A DNA stretch of 62,870 bases from Micractinium sp. NFX-FRZ (taxonomy: Eukaryota; Chlorophyta; Trebouxiophyceae; Chlorellales; Chlorellaceae), in the NCBI GenBank assembly GCA_029339195.1, contig JAPTJF010000377.1, forward strand, positions 1 through 62,870. The letters run 5' to 3'. A program made the translations under genes and the position numbers. The notes beneath the pieces are model-generated. The model was not told where the DNA came from, searched no databases, and saw nothing but the letters and a program-made list of their open reading frames with translations. Position 1 is the first letter of the stretch. The number at the start of each line of letters is the position of its first letter. Of the stretch, positions 12,595 through 22,900 are shown in pieces.

Positions 12595-14113
12595 TTAAAC
12601 CCGTTGGCATGCGCTGCTCACGTAATTTTGAGGGACGAGCCGCCAGCCCTCAGCGCAGCGGGTGCACGAGATGATGTTGCACTCGAGGCACCCAGGGCGC
12701 GAGCTGCAGTCTGGGCGGAAGCCAGATGGGAACCAAGGAAGCGTGACGCTCCAGCCTGGGGGAAAGGGGTTGAGGGGGGTGTTTGGGTTCCACAGCTGTC
12801 TGGGGGGAGGTGGGGGCGGGGATGCCGGGGGTGGCGGGGGGCTGCTGGCAGCCCGGCACTCGTTGCTCCAGGGGTTGGCGCTGGTGCTGGTGGAAACAAG
12901 GAGGAATCCGGGGGCGCACTTTGAGCAGCTGAGGATTGAGCATGCCTCGCAGTTTTTGGAGCAGGTGGGTTTGGGTAGCTGCCAGTTTGGGACGCCGGGG
13001 ATGGGCACGGGTGTGGCGCCAGGCAGCAGCCTGCACCCCTGCCGCCCAGCGTTCATCTCGTAGCCGGGGAAGCACTTGGTGCACAGGCCGCCGTAGCATT
13101 CCGCGCACTGGAAGCCACGGATCTGCGACAGGAGAGGCAGCATGGGGCAGCGCATGTGGTTGGTTGGTGGGGGCGGGGGCTGAGGAGCGATGGGCGCCAG
13201 CGGGCTGCTGCCGGCCAGCCGGCTGCTGCCAGCGCTGCCATGCATGCGCACAGAGACTGCAGCGCAAGCGCTGCGCTGAGCACAGGTGCACATAGCAGTA
13301 CACGAGCTGGCAGCTGGCAGCACAAAGAGTTAGCAGCCGCCGAGCTGGCAGCAGCAGAGTTAGGGGCAGAACTGGCAGCAGCAGAATCAGTTTGCAGTGG
13401 CACAGCAGGTGGCAGCAGAGCTGGCACACTCACTTGTGCCATGAAGCAGCTGAGGTCGAGTTGGCCGATTGGGGCAAACTGGAGGAGCTTGCGGTTGGCC
13501 CTGCTGTGGGGCACGCCCGTGCCGGCTGCAGCAGACAGGGGGCGGAGATGGAGGCAGGAGGCGGGAGTGACGTCAGGAGACGGGCGGCCACATGGGCGCG
13601 GGATGAGCAGGGTGGCGGGGCGAGGCGGCGGTGAGGCAAGAGAGTCCTCGCACCTCTTAAGATATGAAGAATGCGTAATGATAAGCCCCCGAATATCCAC
13701 TCCCAGTGAACCCCCCAAGCCAACCTTGCCCAGGTCTGCCTGCTTGCTGCGCCTGCTGTGCATGCATCCTGGTCCCCTCTCGGCAGCCCACTAGCCACAA
13801 CGCACCTCCCGGGCACCCAACTCACCGGCAGCATCGCCTGTAGCCTGAGAAGCGCTGCACGGGCGCAGTGTTTGGCGGGGAAGGGGGAGGGGGGTTAGGG
13901 GGATGTGTGCAGTAAGGGCCGTGGGGCAGGTGCCCACGTGGTGCCCGCACGACGGCAGCGCAGGCGCAGGCGCCGGCAGTTAATGGCTAGGGCCGGGCCA
14001 GCCGGGGAAGGAGCAGCGTTTGGCACCGCAAATACTGTCTTCGCCTTGTACCGCACTCACCTGAAGGAAACGAGCAGCAGTGCGGCCAGCAGCCAGGTGC
14101 GAGAGGGAGCCAT
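12595..14113 (-). CDS. Small secreted Cys-rich protein with Pro-rich linker
   Basis: Exons 14113-14061, 13854-13826, 13525-13434 and 13122-12595 give 233 aa. Exon 1 encodes a clear signal peptide (MAPSRTWLLAALLLVSF). The mature part has three copies of the pattern C-x2-C-x4-C-x2-C-x2-G-aromatic: CAECYGGLCTKCFPGY, CEACSILSCSKCAPGF and CLECNIISCTRCAEGW. A Pro-rich linker (SSPPPPPASPPPPPPRQ) separates the second and third repeats. The pattern resembles furin-like or growth-factor-receptor Cys-rich repeats found in many algal extracellular proteins, but I cannot name a family. Secretion or display at the cell surface is inferred from the signal peptide and Cys content. A truncated, frameshifted copy lies just upstream at 14662-15330. 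Confidence 0.78.
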
Positions 14114-14199
14114 CTCGCTCGAGTCTGAGGCTCACGTACTCGGTACTGCGTGCGGTCTTGTGGGCGTCAAGCGGACGGTTAGGATCCCGGCCTGAGGCT

Positions 14200-14660
14200 G
14201 CACAAAGGGTGGAAATAAACGGCGACAGCAGCGCAGGATCTCATATGGACGGTCTCGCCACTTTCCACCTGTGGCAGTTACCGCCTGCAGCTTCCACCGC
14301 TGCCGCGCCGCGCTACCCACTGGTCATTTCATGTGTCGCGCTGGCAGCACGTTTCACAAACAAACCACCATGGGGACATAACGGCTCGAAGAAACGTGTG
14401 CGTGTGCAGGGTGCCTGCGACGTGTGTATTCGTGAGCTCCCCAAGAGGAGGGGGGCCAGGCGCATGCAGGCGCTCCGCTGGGTGCCACTGCGGACCACCC
14501 CCACCCCTCCTTGAAATTCGTGCAGAAGGCCCGCTCTTACACAGCAAGCACACATACAATCGTTTCAGCTTGTTCCCTCGCCGCTGCTGCTGGCGCTGTT
14601 GCCGCTGCCCTTGGCCATTCCGCCGCTGCTGCTGCCCCTATCCTCGTCCCCGCTCCGCTC
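14200..14660 (-). pseudogene. Duplicate of the 3' end and 3' flank of the TMEM186-like gene
   Basis: This segment is a diverged copy of about 17160-17640. Shared stretches include the ACCCACTGGTCATTTCATGT block, the CCGCTCTTACACAGCAAGCA block with a TTACA (antisense TGTAA) site, and the Ser/Gly-rich C-terminal codons (here GMAKGSGNSASSSGEG; in the parent VAKGGGSSASSSSGGG). Only the last coding residues and downstream flank are present, so it cannot make the protein. It abuts the truncated Cys-rich gene copy at 14662. Confidence 0.7.
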
Positions 14661-14661
14661 C

Positions 14662-15330
14662 CCTAGGGCCTGACTTGCATGCCTGACTTGCATGCCCCCT
14701 TTCTCTGAGCCTGCCCCCCTTCTGCGGCTGTAGACTCGACTGCCTGAGTGCTCTACTTGAATCGACACACGTTGAGTTACAGCTCAAGGCGTGCCTTTGA
14801 TTTTTTAAGGAGGGCAGTACAGGCAAGACGCCCCAGCCTGGGGGAACGGGGTTGAGGGGGGAGTTTGGGTTCCACAGCTGTTTGGGAGGAGGTAGGGGTG
14901 GGGATGCCGGGGGTGGCGGGGGGCTGCGGGGGGCTGCTGACTGCCCGGCACTCGCGCGGGAAACAAGCGGGGGCGTATTTTGAGCAGCTGAGCATTGAGC
15001 ATTCCTGGCAGTTTTTGGAGCAGGTCGGTTTGGGGAGTTGCCAGTTTGGGACGCCCGGGATGGGCACGGGCGTGGCGCCAGGCAGCAGCCTGCACCCCGG
15101 CGCCCAGCGTTCATCTCGTAGCAGGGGAAGCAATTGGTGCACAGGCCGACGTAACATTCCGTGCACTGGAAGCCACGGATCTGCAAGAGGACAGGCAACA
15201 TGGGGCAGCGCATGTGGTCGGTGGGTGGGGACGGGTGCAGAGAAGCGGTGGGGGCCAGATGGTTGTTGCCGGCCAGCCGGCTGCTGCCAGCGCTGCCATG
15301 CATGCGCACAGCGACTGCAGTGCAAGCGCT
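14662..15330 (-). pseudogene. Truncated, frameshifted copy of the secreted Cys-rich gene
   Basis: The exon beginning at 15180 repeats the parent's last exon (IRGFQCTECYVGLCTNCF against IRGFQCAECYGGLCTKCF). The upstream intron is also copied, so this is a DNA duplication, not a retrocopy. One base is missing after the NAG codons compared with the parent, which shifts the frame; the rest (PNWQLPKPTCSKN and the Pro-rich linker) is legible only in another frame. An internal deletion removes part of the second Cys repeat, and the third Cys repeat is gone. Sequence at about 14662-14825 matches the parent's downstream flank at about 12060-12240, so roughly 500 bp was lost in between. Confidence 0.78.
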
Positions 15331-15339
15331 GCGCTAAGC

Positions 15340-16200
15340 ACAGGTGCACACTGGCCTGTGAGGAGCGATTTGGGGTACTGCCGCTTCTCCCACAATGCCG
15401 AAGCCAATGCACAGGGCAAAGCCTCTCCCACGGTTCCCGCCTCTTCCCAATCACCTGAGCCTGCACTTGGTTGGCTCACTCCTGCTGTGCACGCCATTCT
15501 TCATCGCGCCGGATGATCTCTGCATGGGCCTCTGCTGTGCCCAGATCAAGGAGCTCCTGTGCCGTCATGGCTGTGAACTCTGGCATGGCTCTGCAGAAAC
15601 CAATAACATTGCAGCCAGTGTTTGACGGCGAGGGAAGAAGGCAAGGGCGGCAGATGTGGTGACGGCGGTACGCTGGCGGACGGCAGGCGGTGTCTAGCCG
15701 CTCACTTTGCCGGAAATTTTCAATTTTATTAAATTAGAGGCAAGTGCTGAAGTCACCTGCGCGCCTCAAATCTGTCGTCGCACTTCTGCTGCTCGATGGC
15801 GCTGCCAATGTCGAACCCGCGGCCATATAAGGCGCTGGGGTCAACCTGCATTTGGGAGTTCCCACACTGGCCTGTGAGGAGCGAGGTGTGGAAAAGCCGC
15901 GTCTCCCACAATGCCGAAGCCTAGGAACTGGGCAGAACCTCTTGCGACTGCTCCCGCCTCTGCATGATTACCTGAGCACGCACTCGGTTGACACGCCATT
16001 CTTGATCGCGCCGGATGATCTCTGCGTGGGCCTCTGCTGTGCCCAGATCAAGGAGCTCTCGTGCCGTCATGGCTGTGAGGTCTGCCATGGCTCTGCAGAA
16101 AACCAAAAACATTGTGCCAAGTATTTGAGGTCTGCCATGGCTCTGCAGAAAACCAAAAACATTGTGCTGGCAAGTATTCGACGGCGCAGGCAGGCTGCGA
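15340..16200 (-). repeat. Two diverged copies of an unknown exon-bearing segment
   Basis: About 15348-15640 and 15870-16110 are homologous. Each carries, on the minus strand, a potential exon after a ttctgcag acceptor that reads AMxxxTAMTAxELLDLG and then TAEAHAEIIRRDxEWR. The right copy stays open to a GTAATC donor; the left copy hits a stop after WRAQQE. No complete gene could be built. These look like remnants of an unidentified gene family member. Confidence 0.5.
16077..16176. repeat. 50-bp direct repeat, two units
   Basis: The unit starting TCTGCCATGGCTCTGCAGAA occurs at 16081 and 16131, a period of exactly 50 bp with near identity. It duplicates the acceptor and start of the potential exon in the segment above. 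Confidence 0.9.
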
Positions 16201-16463
16201 CGACGGCGGTAGGCAGGCTGCGGTGCTGGGCTGGAAGGGGTGATGCTGCCACTACTTCCGTCACTGCCACTGCTGCTGACGCTGCTGCCCCTACTGCTAC
16301 TAGTAATACTGCTGGACAGCCCATTCTCAGAGCCCAAAACCGCGAATCCCTGCCCGGGCTGCGAGGCTCACCCTGTGTGGCGCAAACCGGGCTCTGAAGG
16401 GTCTCCAGCAAGAGTGGCCGCAAAGCGCTGACCAGCATGGGAAGGGGGTGGGGGGGTGGGGGG

Positions 16464-16514
16464 GATCCCCCATCCTGGGGGATCCCCCATCCTGGGGGAT
16501 CCCCCATGATCCCC
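16464..16514. repeat. 17-bp tandem repeat, three units
   Basis: GATCCCCCATCCTGGGG-type units start at 16464, 16481 and 16498. They follow a G-rich run and lie in a non-coding stretch. Confidence 0.9.
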
Positions 16515-17523
16515 ATGGCCGCATGCCCAGCGCGTTGGCATATTACTGGCCACGCAATAACAGTGGCCCTCATACGTTATTGAGGAAGCTCTAGAGAGGT
16601 ATGGGATGCAATAATGGGGCCCCATTTGGTACAAATTTCCCCTGTGCAAGGCGCCTACTGAGACCTGACTGAGACTAGCTCAGGACGTGCTTCCCAGCAG
16701 CTTCCCAGTCCCTGCGTACATCGGCCCAGTCCAATATTGCGACGCTCTCCGCCGGCCCTCTAGTGTTCCTTCCACAATGCACCACTGGGCATCGTCTGAT
16801 AGGCTCTGATAGCCTCGATTTGTGGTGGTTTGGGTTGTTCCAGCGCTCAGCCCGGCCTGTGCCGCCGCTGCCGCCGCCCCCGCCGCATACTCCGCAATCA
16901 GTGTCATTGGAAAACTGATCACATCAGTCATGGCGGCTGGACATAGTGACGACGCAAACAGTGCCTTGCATAGGCAGCAGTGAGGCAACCATCCCACTGC
17001 CACGGGCACCATCGGTTGCGGCGCTGCCGCGCCGCCGGTTGCAGCGCCACAGCGCTGCCGCTTGCTGAGGGTCGCCCCCCAGTCGTGCATGCGAGACGAT
17101 GGCATGCCATGCTGATTGCGTTAGCCCCATGGATGGGAGGACGTGGCTGGTTCACCGAGGGTTGAATAAACAGCGAGGGCAGCGCAGCTTCAAATGGAAC
17201 GCTCACCACTTTCCACCTGCGCCACTTACCAGGTGCAAGCTTCCGCTGCACCCGCACCGTTCTACCCACTGGTCATTTCATGTGTTGCGCTGGCAGTACG
17301 TTTCACACGAAACACCAGGGGGGCATAACGGTTCATTTAGCGGTGCTTGTGCGTACGGTGCATGCCATGTGTTGGTTCGTGGGCTCCCCAACAGGAGTCG
17401 AGCAAGGCGGGATGCAGGCGCCTCCGCCGGACGCCCCTTTGCACCACCCCCACCTTAACTTGGCACCACTCCAAAGAAGCCCGCTCTTACACAGCAAGCA
17501 CACACATACGCGCATCCATCAAA
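16515..17523. other. Intergenic stretch downstream of the TMEM186-like gene
   Basis: No supportable gene. The right part (about 17160-17523) is the 3' flank of the TMEM186-like gene and is the source of the duplicate at 14200-14560. An 83-codon minus-strand frame starts at 16931 but has no recognisable domain. Confidence 0.5.
17487..17491 (-). terminator. TGTAA poly(A) signal (TTACA on +) of the TMEM186-like gene
   Basis: A TGTAA on the minus strand lies about 35 nt past the stop codon at 17524. The same signal is preserved in the duplicate near 14537. Confidence 0.5.
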
Positions 17524-19676
17524 TCAGCTGGCTCCGCCGCCGCTGCTGCTGCTGGCACTGCTGCCGCCGCCCTTGGCCACGCTGCTGCTGCTGCCGCTCC
17601 CCTTGTCGTCATCTCCCTCCAGCGCCTGCCCCGCCAGCTGCCCCGTCAGCAGGGCCTTTAGACCCTGCGGGTCCGGCACCCGCCCGTACCGCACGCTCAG
17701 AAAGTACTGCCTGTCCCCCTCCACATCCAGGGGCAGCAGCGGCTCCGCCAGCGCGGCGCGCTGCGCGGCCTCCGGCAGGTTGGCCAGCGGGGCGATGAGG
17801 CGCTGCAGGGCGACGTCATTGTCCTGCAGGCACGTGCAGACGTGGGAAGTAAGAGAGGGGTGGCGAAGGGGGTGCAATGTCAGCAGGGTGGTTGGTAAAG
17901 AGCAGCGTGGCGATGAGGCGCTGCAGGGCCACGTTGTTGTCCTGCGGGCACGGGAAGGAGGAGGGCGGGGGTGGGTGGGTGGGTGGGGGAGGTCAGCAGG
18001 GTGGTTGGGGAAGAGCAGGGGAGCAATGAGGCGTATCAAGGGCGAGTTGTATCATGCGGGGCAGTGGGGGGCCAGTAGGGAGGGCAGTGTCCAACGGTGG
18101 ACATTGGGGGGAACAGCAGGGTGGGGCAGCTGCACTAGCGCAGGAATGCGGCGCTGCGGTGCGCTGCCCTGCCGGTCAGGGCATTCAAGCGAGGAGGACA
18201 GTGCGGGGCAAGGGAGGAGAGAACATCGAAGCTCAAAGCAGTGGGGAGGCACCAGTGACTGCCGCCCTCACCCAGCCAGTTTGCCTGCCTCCTCGGCGGA
18301 CCCTCACACCGCCCCTTACTTAAACCACCCTCCCTTCCCCAGTGCCCTCAAACACCTCCCGGTGCCCCCAGAAGTCCACCCCCTGGTCGATCCGTCCCAC
18401 CTCACGTTCACCTTCTCACCACCCACCCAAGATTGCACCCCTCTTTGGGGCCCCGCCCGCTCACCTCCCGGTTCCCCCAGAAGTCCAGCACCGACAGGCG
18501 CACGCGCGGCGGGGCGCCCGGCGCCTCCCCCGGCAGCAGCGCCAGTTCACCCACGTAACGGCGGGAGTAGTACCAGAGGGCTCCGGAGGCCACGCCGGCA
18601 CCCACCACCAGCGCTGAGGCCATCACTGCCTGCTTGGGGGCGGGGGTGGGGGCAGCAGGCAGGAGGCGGGTGGGCAGGAGCGGGCACGCGAGCTCAGGGT
18701 GGGGGGGTGGGGGGGGGGGAAGAAAGCCAACACTCGTGTTGAGGCCATCAATGCATGCTTGAGGTCGTGGGTGGTGGCAGAGCAGTGAGCAGGGCAGGGA
18801 GGGGAGGGAGGCAGCGATGAGTAGGGGCCCGGGGAGGGAGCGGGGTTTCGGGCAGCAAGGCGCGACGGCAGCGGCAGGCTCACTGCCCGAAAGGCACCCC
18901 GCGCCTCATCAGCACGTACAGCTGCCCGCCAGGAAGGCCACTGCCTGCCATAGGTTCCCCTCTGCCTCTGCCCAGCACCACCAAAACAACCTCCCAAAGC
19001 ATCACCCTCGGCGGGCGCCGACCTGTGTGGTGGCCAGGCTGCCTGTGGAGAGGAATGTGTTGATGGGCACAGCCAGGGCGGCAATGCCCGCCAGCTGGAA
19101 CACCTTGAGCCTGCAACGGTGGGGGAGCAGAGGGCAACGCGTGGAGGCGCTGTGTGCCCGCGCACGGGCATGGGCGAGTGCCAGCGGCAACGGCAAGTGC
19201 AGGGTGGGGCAAAGGCTCCGCCGGCTTTTGGGTCGGCACACACCCGTGGAGCAGGGCTGGGCCGGTGCTGTTGCAGTAGCACAGTGCCCACCGGCAGAGT
19301 GCTGGCCACATGCCCAGCTCGCCACACACCTGACCAGCACGCGGAACAGCTGCATGCCCCTGCCGCGGTACAGCACTTGCTTGGCAGGAGGGCTGCCCTC
19401 TGTGCTGGCGGCAGCAGCGGCGGCAGCGGCGGCGGCGGCAGTGGTGTGCAACCCCCGCCAGCTCCAGGCCGCGGCGCCGTGCAATATGCAGGCAGATGCT
19501 GCTGTCGAGGCATCACCAACGTTTCCAAAGGAACTGGAGACCGCTGTGCGGGCGGCAATTGGCCACGGAGGTGGGTGCCACCCCGCTGCTGCTGCGCACA
19601 CTGGCGCGGCCCTGGCAATCGCTGCGGCTTGCGAAGATGCCTCTATACACGCGATCAGGCCGCGGCCCCGCTGCAT
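17524..19676 (-). CDS. TMEM186-like mitochondrial inner-membrane protein
   Basis: Exons 19676-19330, 19110-19023, 18629-18465 and 17823-17524 give 299 aa. An Ala/Arg-rich N-terminus ending near the SWRGLHTT segment looks like a mitochondrial presequence. The core reads VLYRGRGMQLFRVLVRLKVF, a hydrophobic segment (LAGIAALAVPINTFLS), a second one (ALVVGAGVASGALWYYSRR), then YVGELALL and LSVLDFWGNRE. The order of two membrane helices, SRRYVGEL and a DFWGNRE-like motif is that of the TMEM70/TMEM186/TMEM223 group, and TMEM186 fits best. TMEM186 helps assemble respiratory complex I in animals; the same role here is inference. The C-terminus is a Gly/Ser-rich tail. The last intron is a tandem array of copies of the following exon edge. 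Confidence 0.75.
17775..18165 (-). repeat. About 115-bp tandem array spanning an acceptor and intron
   Basis: The true exon start (reading DNDVALQRLIAPL) is repeated in the intron. One copy at about 17903-17952 still has an acceptor and reads DNNVALQRLIATL. A weaker copy lies at about 17992-18035 and a decayed one at about 18113-18160. Successive units are spaced 118, 113 and about 117 bp and share a CAGCAGGGTGG block. Confidence 0.8.
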
Positions 19677-19941
19677 TGCGCAGGGTTCTGAGCTGTGCTG
19701 TTTCTTGCAGAGGGCTACAGAGGGCCGCAGCAAAGTGCAGGAGAGAGGAGTAGGAAGTGTACAGACCGGAAGAGCGACAGGAAAGCCGGGAATGGTACAG
19801 GAGCAGCAACGGAGGAGCAGCGGCATCGGCGGCGGCATGCTGCGTGCGCCGCGGCGGGCGGCAGTCAGCTGCTGCCCGCCGCAGTTACGGCACCGCTGTG
19901 CCGCGTGCGCGCCTCAGCCAGGCGCAGAAACAGGAGGAGGA

Positions 19942-22900
19942 TCAGAGCACGTATCTCGAGAGGTCCTGCTTCTTGAGCAAGTCTCCAATCTTGGCGATCA
20001 CATCCTCCTTGTCAATCACAACGTTCACCTGCGCCCCGCTCTCCCGCGCCTGCAGCAGCGGGCCATGCGAAAGCAAGCGAGCGTGTGAATGCGCAAGACG
20101 TGCGGGTGAAAGAGAGCGCATGCTCCGCATGGCCTGGCCTGTAGTGGCGCCGCATGCGACACACTCGGCAACACACACCCTCCACCCCTTCTTGTCATCC
20201 ATCATCCATCATCCAGGGGCGCACCTTCTCGGGCGCATCAAACGACACGTCCTCCAGTATGCGCTCCAGAATGGTGTGCAGCCGCCGCGCCCCGATGTTG
20301 TCCACGTTGGTGTTCACCTGGGGAAGGAGCGGGGCAGGGGGCAGGGCAAGGCAGGGCAGGGCAGGTTGGAGACAGGTGTGCAGGGCTGGTTGGGAGGGGT
20401 GTGCAGCCGCTATGCCCCGTGTTTGTGCCCACGTTTGGGACGCGGGGCAGGAGGCAGCGACAACAGGAGTTTGCAAGGGGCATTGGGAAGGGAGCGGGAG
20501 GACCAGCTGCCGGTGTTCACGGTGCTGTTCACCTGGGAAGCGAGCGAGCGGCACGGCAAAGGAAAGAGCGGAGAGGTCGGCAGGGAGCACAGGAGGCAAA
20601 GGGGAGCAACGCAGCAGCTGACGTGGCATCGCCCCGTTGGTGTTTGTTCAGCTACCGGGGGTGAAGGGCGGAGACAGCAGAAGGTGAAACTCACAGCCCC
20701 CTCACCTCCTCCGCCACGCGTGCAATCTCGTGGATGGCGGCGTCTGCAGGCGGGGGGTGGGGCCCGTGGGGCGACGCGTCAAGTCCAATCCAGAGGCCAG
20801 GGCGGGTCGCGCGGGTAGGTCGGGTGCAGAACGCACATTTGCACTCCCAACCACCACGGCACACCAGCAAACAAGCACCACCTGCCCCTCCGCCCACTCG
20901 CAAGGCGACCTCCGCGCTTTCCATAAACACCAGCGCCCGACCCCCCACACTTCCCTCCCCCCGCCCCCAACCACCAGCCCACCTTGCCATTTCCATACCT
21001 CCATGCCTTGCCCCCAATACGTTGTATCCGACTACTGCGCCTGCTGCGCCTGCTGTGCCTGCTCCCCTCTGCCCGCCCGCCTCACCCGTGAAGATGAGCT
21101 CCACGTTTTCCGTGGACAGCAGCGCCTGCTGCTGCCGGATCATGTTGGACTCGGGCTCCGTCAGGATCTTGTGGAAGTCGTCGGCGCTGCGCACAGATCA
21201 AGGGAGGCAGAGAAAGGAGCAGTGGAGCGGCATAATCAGCCAGCTGAAGTGAGCAGGCCGGCGGTTTGGCCCTGAGAGGATGTTTGCACGAGCCGTTGCG
21301 CTGGCAGGTGAAGAGGGGAGGGTGAGAGGAGTGCGCGGTGGCAGACAGCGGCCTGCTGGCAGCCTGCCCAGCGCGGCCCGGCCGCACCCCTTTGCCGCCC
21401 TTTGCCTTGGCACAACACATGCACCTAGCACTAGACCCTCCTGCCCCCGCCCCCCTTACGCGATCCCATACACGCGAGCACACCCACACCCACACCCACA
21501 CCCATGGTGCCCTCACTCACGTCAGCCCCTTGAGCTCCACCCGGATGGGCAGCCGCCCCTGCAGCTCCGCCAGCATGTCGGAGGGCTTGCAGGAGTGGAA
21601 GGCGCCGCTGCCGGGGGGGTGGGGGGATGGGGCAGGGGAGAGGGGACCAATGAGGGGGGACGGAGGGAGGTTTGGAGGGGGATTAGAGGGGCACAGGGGA
21701 AGGATTGACGAGAGGAGAGGAAGTAGAGGGGACATGGAGAGGGAGTAGAGGGGGCATGGCGGAGGGCTTGCAGGAGCGGCAGGCGCCGCTGCAAGGCAGC
21801 GGGGGAGCCAAAGGCAGCGCGGGGGGCAGGGTGGGCAGCAGTGCAGCGCAGGGCGACCAATGCAAGTACAAGTGGAGCATGCAGCAGGGCAAGCCGCCCC
21901 CAGAAGACCCACCCGCAGCAGGATAGCAGCCCCCCAAACCCACAACCCCACCTCAAAACAGAGGGCCACCCACCTGCAGATGAAGAGGATGTAGTCGGTG
22001 TTGACGTTGCCGTGCTTGGTGCTCACCGTGCTGCCTGCAGGCGCACAGGTTGAGGGGGGAGCGGGTGAGAAGAGGCCCTCCCACCCCACACCCCAAATCC
22101 AGTCCTCCCCAGGTGCCCCCTTCCCCGGACCGCCCTCGACAACGGACAGCAGGTCCCGCCTCTTTCCCCCCACGCACTCCAAGGGGGGCCCTGGCCCTCC
22201 CACCTACCCGCTTCAAACACAGTCTCCCCAGGGCGTCCCTGCCCCCCCAAACCTACCCTCAATGATGGGCAGCAGGTCGCGCTGCACCCCCTCAGCGCTC
22301 GCGTCGCCGCCGTACCGGTGCTCGCTGCTGGTCACAATCTTGTCAATCTCATCAATGAACACGATGCCTGCAAGCGTGAGCGGGGGAGCCAGGAGGGTAT
22401 GATTGCTGAAGCTGGTGGTAGCAGCCTGCGCCCATCTGCATGGGCATGGTGCGCCTGAAGGTGGTGCACTGAAGACGTGTGACCGCCCAGTTGGCAGCCT
22501 CAGCCGGGGTCCTGTGCTGGCGGTAGGCGGCAGCTTTCCCAGTTTTCAACAGCAGCGAGGCCGCCCCCTCCCCGCCAGCCCCCGCCCCCCTCACCGTCCT
22601 GCTCCACCGCCTGTATGGCCTCCCGCGTCACCGACTCTGCGTTCACGTGCCGCTCCGCCTCCTGCTCCTCTATCATCGGCCGCGCCTCGCTGACCTGCAG
22701 GCGGGGGAACACAAGAAGGCAGGGGAAGGGGCGAGGGGAGCGCAGTGGGAAGGGTGCTGCGAGCGGTGAGGTGGGCGGGGCTAGAGGTAAGATGTGCAGA
22801 AGTGCGGCCGGGCGAGGCAGAGGGGAGTGCAGGGCGGCAGGGGTGCAGGCAGCAGCAGGCGCACAAGCAGAGCCAGGGTGGGCCAGCAGGCGCGGCTGTG

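Noticed and set aside
16680..16931. 83-codon minus-strand frame starting MTDVISFPMTLI
   Set aside because: No domain, no linked exons and compositional decay; chance open frames of this size are common at this GC content.
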